From: Arcobacter sp.
GTDB lineage: Bacteria > Campylobacterota > Campylobacteria > Campylobacterales > Arcobacteraceae
Direction: 5' to 3'
Length of the DNA stretch: 7,410 nt
NCBI GenBank assembly: GCA_016744485.1
Contig: JADGEG010000100.1
Location: forward strand, 1-7,410
Under the pieces are notes generated by a model. That model ran no database searches. It saw only the letters and a program-made list of their open reading frames with translations, and was not told the origin of the DNA. Below are positions 6,880-7,410 of this stretch, in pieces (position 1 is the first letter of the stretch; each line of letters starts with the position of its first letter). The position numbers were made by a program, and so were the translations under genes.

Positions 6880-6884
6880 TTTAA

Positions 6885-7410
6885 ATGCAAGAAATAAAAT
6901 TTACCAAGGAACTACTATATAAACTTCAGTCTATATATGCAAAAGATGGCTTAACCAAAGTATATGATAAAGATATTGCTAAAGCACTTGGTATGTCTCC
7001 TGCACAATTTTCTGAAAGTAAAAAAAATGGCAAAATTCCTTTAAAATATATAATACCTTATTGCATAAAAAATAATGTTAGTGTTAATTGGGTATTTGAT
7101 TCCTCTAGAACACTATGTAATTTTAAGGAATCTACACAATATCTTATAGATTGGACAGAGTGTAGAGCTGATTTTCTATCAAGAATTAAAGGAAAGCTTA
7201 GTGGGAAATGTGATCCTGTACAAACAATAACATTAAAATCTCCATTAAAGGCAGAGATAACTGAAAAGGAATATGAAAAACTTCTAAAGTTTTTGAAAAA
7301 AAAGGATTGTAATTCAGACTTAAATATAGATTTTTTTAGTTCAAATTATGAGAGAACTAGATTATCACGCTATGGAAATTTCATTACTTGCTTATTATGG
7401 ATTATTATAT
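6885..7410 (+). CDS. Phage CI-repressor-like HTH protein, 3'-truncated by the window edge
   Basis: The frame is open from ATG 6885 to the right edge, giving 175 codons without a stop. Residues about 28-72 fit the CI-repressor-type helix-turn-helix: D-I-A-K-A-L-G-M-S-P-A-Q-F-S-E-S-K-K-N-G-K-I-P then a helix and N-V-S-V-N-W-V-F-D, which matches the family's usual 'v-S-x-x-W-l-l' ending. Residues 120-142 form a charged helix (L-K-A-E-I-T-E-K-E-Y). There is no LexA-type Ser/Lys peptidase in the visible part. From about residue 166 the chain turns hydrophobic (F-I-T-C-L-L-W-I-I-I at the edge), so a membrane segment probably begins there. The gene is divergent from gmtY and shares a 153-bp control region with it. 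It might regulate the recombinases or be a flanking gene outside the element. Its target is unknown. Confidence 0.8.
   Translation, partial: MQEIKFTKELLYKLQSIYAKDGLTKVYDKDIAKALGMSPAQFSESKKNGKIPLKYIIPYCIKNNVSVNWVFDSSRTLCNFKESTQYLIDWTECRADFLSRIKGKLSGKCDPVQTITLKSPLKAEITEKEYEKLLKFLKKKDCNSDLNIDFFSSNYERTRLSRYGNFITCLLWIII

Noticed and set aside
1..7410. Searched by eye for a CRISPR array, tRNA or rRNA genes, transposase IS elements and riboswitch-like leaders.
   Set aside because: No regularly spaced repeats, cloverleaf or rRNA signature, DDE transposase or recognisable riboswitch was found.

Overview
This window is strongly AT-rich, uses many AGA and ATA codons and has tightly packed, overlapping genes. 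That suits an AT-rich Gram-negative such as a Campylobacterota member or a low-GC gammaproteobacterium. Nothing in it fixes the species. It looks like an accessory, mobile region: no housekeeping gene and no rRNA or tRNA gene was seen.

The centre (1998-6731, minus strand) is a compact three-gene recombination operon. Its genes are a 439-aa tyrosine recombinase, a 193-aa small protein with a coiled coil, and a 948-aa second tyrosine recombinase with a Cys4 cluster. Gene order, sizes and overlaps (14 nt, then 1 nt) match my recollection of the Gamma-Mobile-Trio (GMT) module gmtY-gmtX-gmtZ, whose last gene was earlier called the VPA1269 family. GMT islands are known to carry defensive and offensive cargo. 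Both recombinases keep a full Arg/His-x-x-Arg/His/Tyr set, so the module looks intact.

Downstream of the trio (941-1997) come a nested hairpin and then a bicistronic Xre-RES toxin-antitoxin operon on the minus strand. The toxin should attack NAD+, and the antitoxin carries an Xre-type N-terminus and a DUF2384-type C-terminus. Its promoter region holds two matching operator-like boxes 22 bp apart, one enclosing a perfect TATAAT. The left end (3-896, plus strand) is the 3' part of a gene of unknown function that converges on the toxin gene; it could be cargo.

Right of the trio, a 153-bp divergent region (6732-6884) separates gmtY from a plus-strand gene cut by the window edge. That gene encodes a phage CI-repressor-like HTH protein and appears to run into a membrane segment. 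It may control the recombinase operon or may be the first gene outside the element. The window does not show the element's borders.
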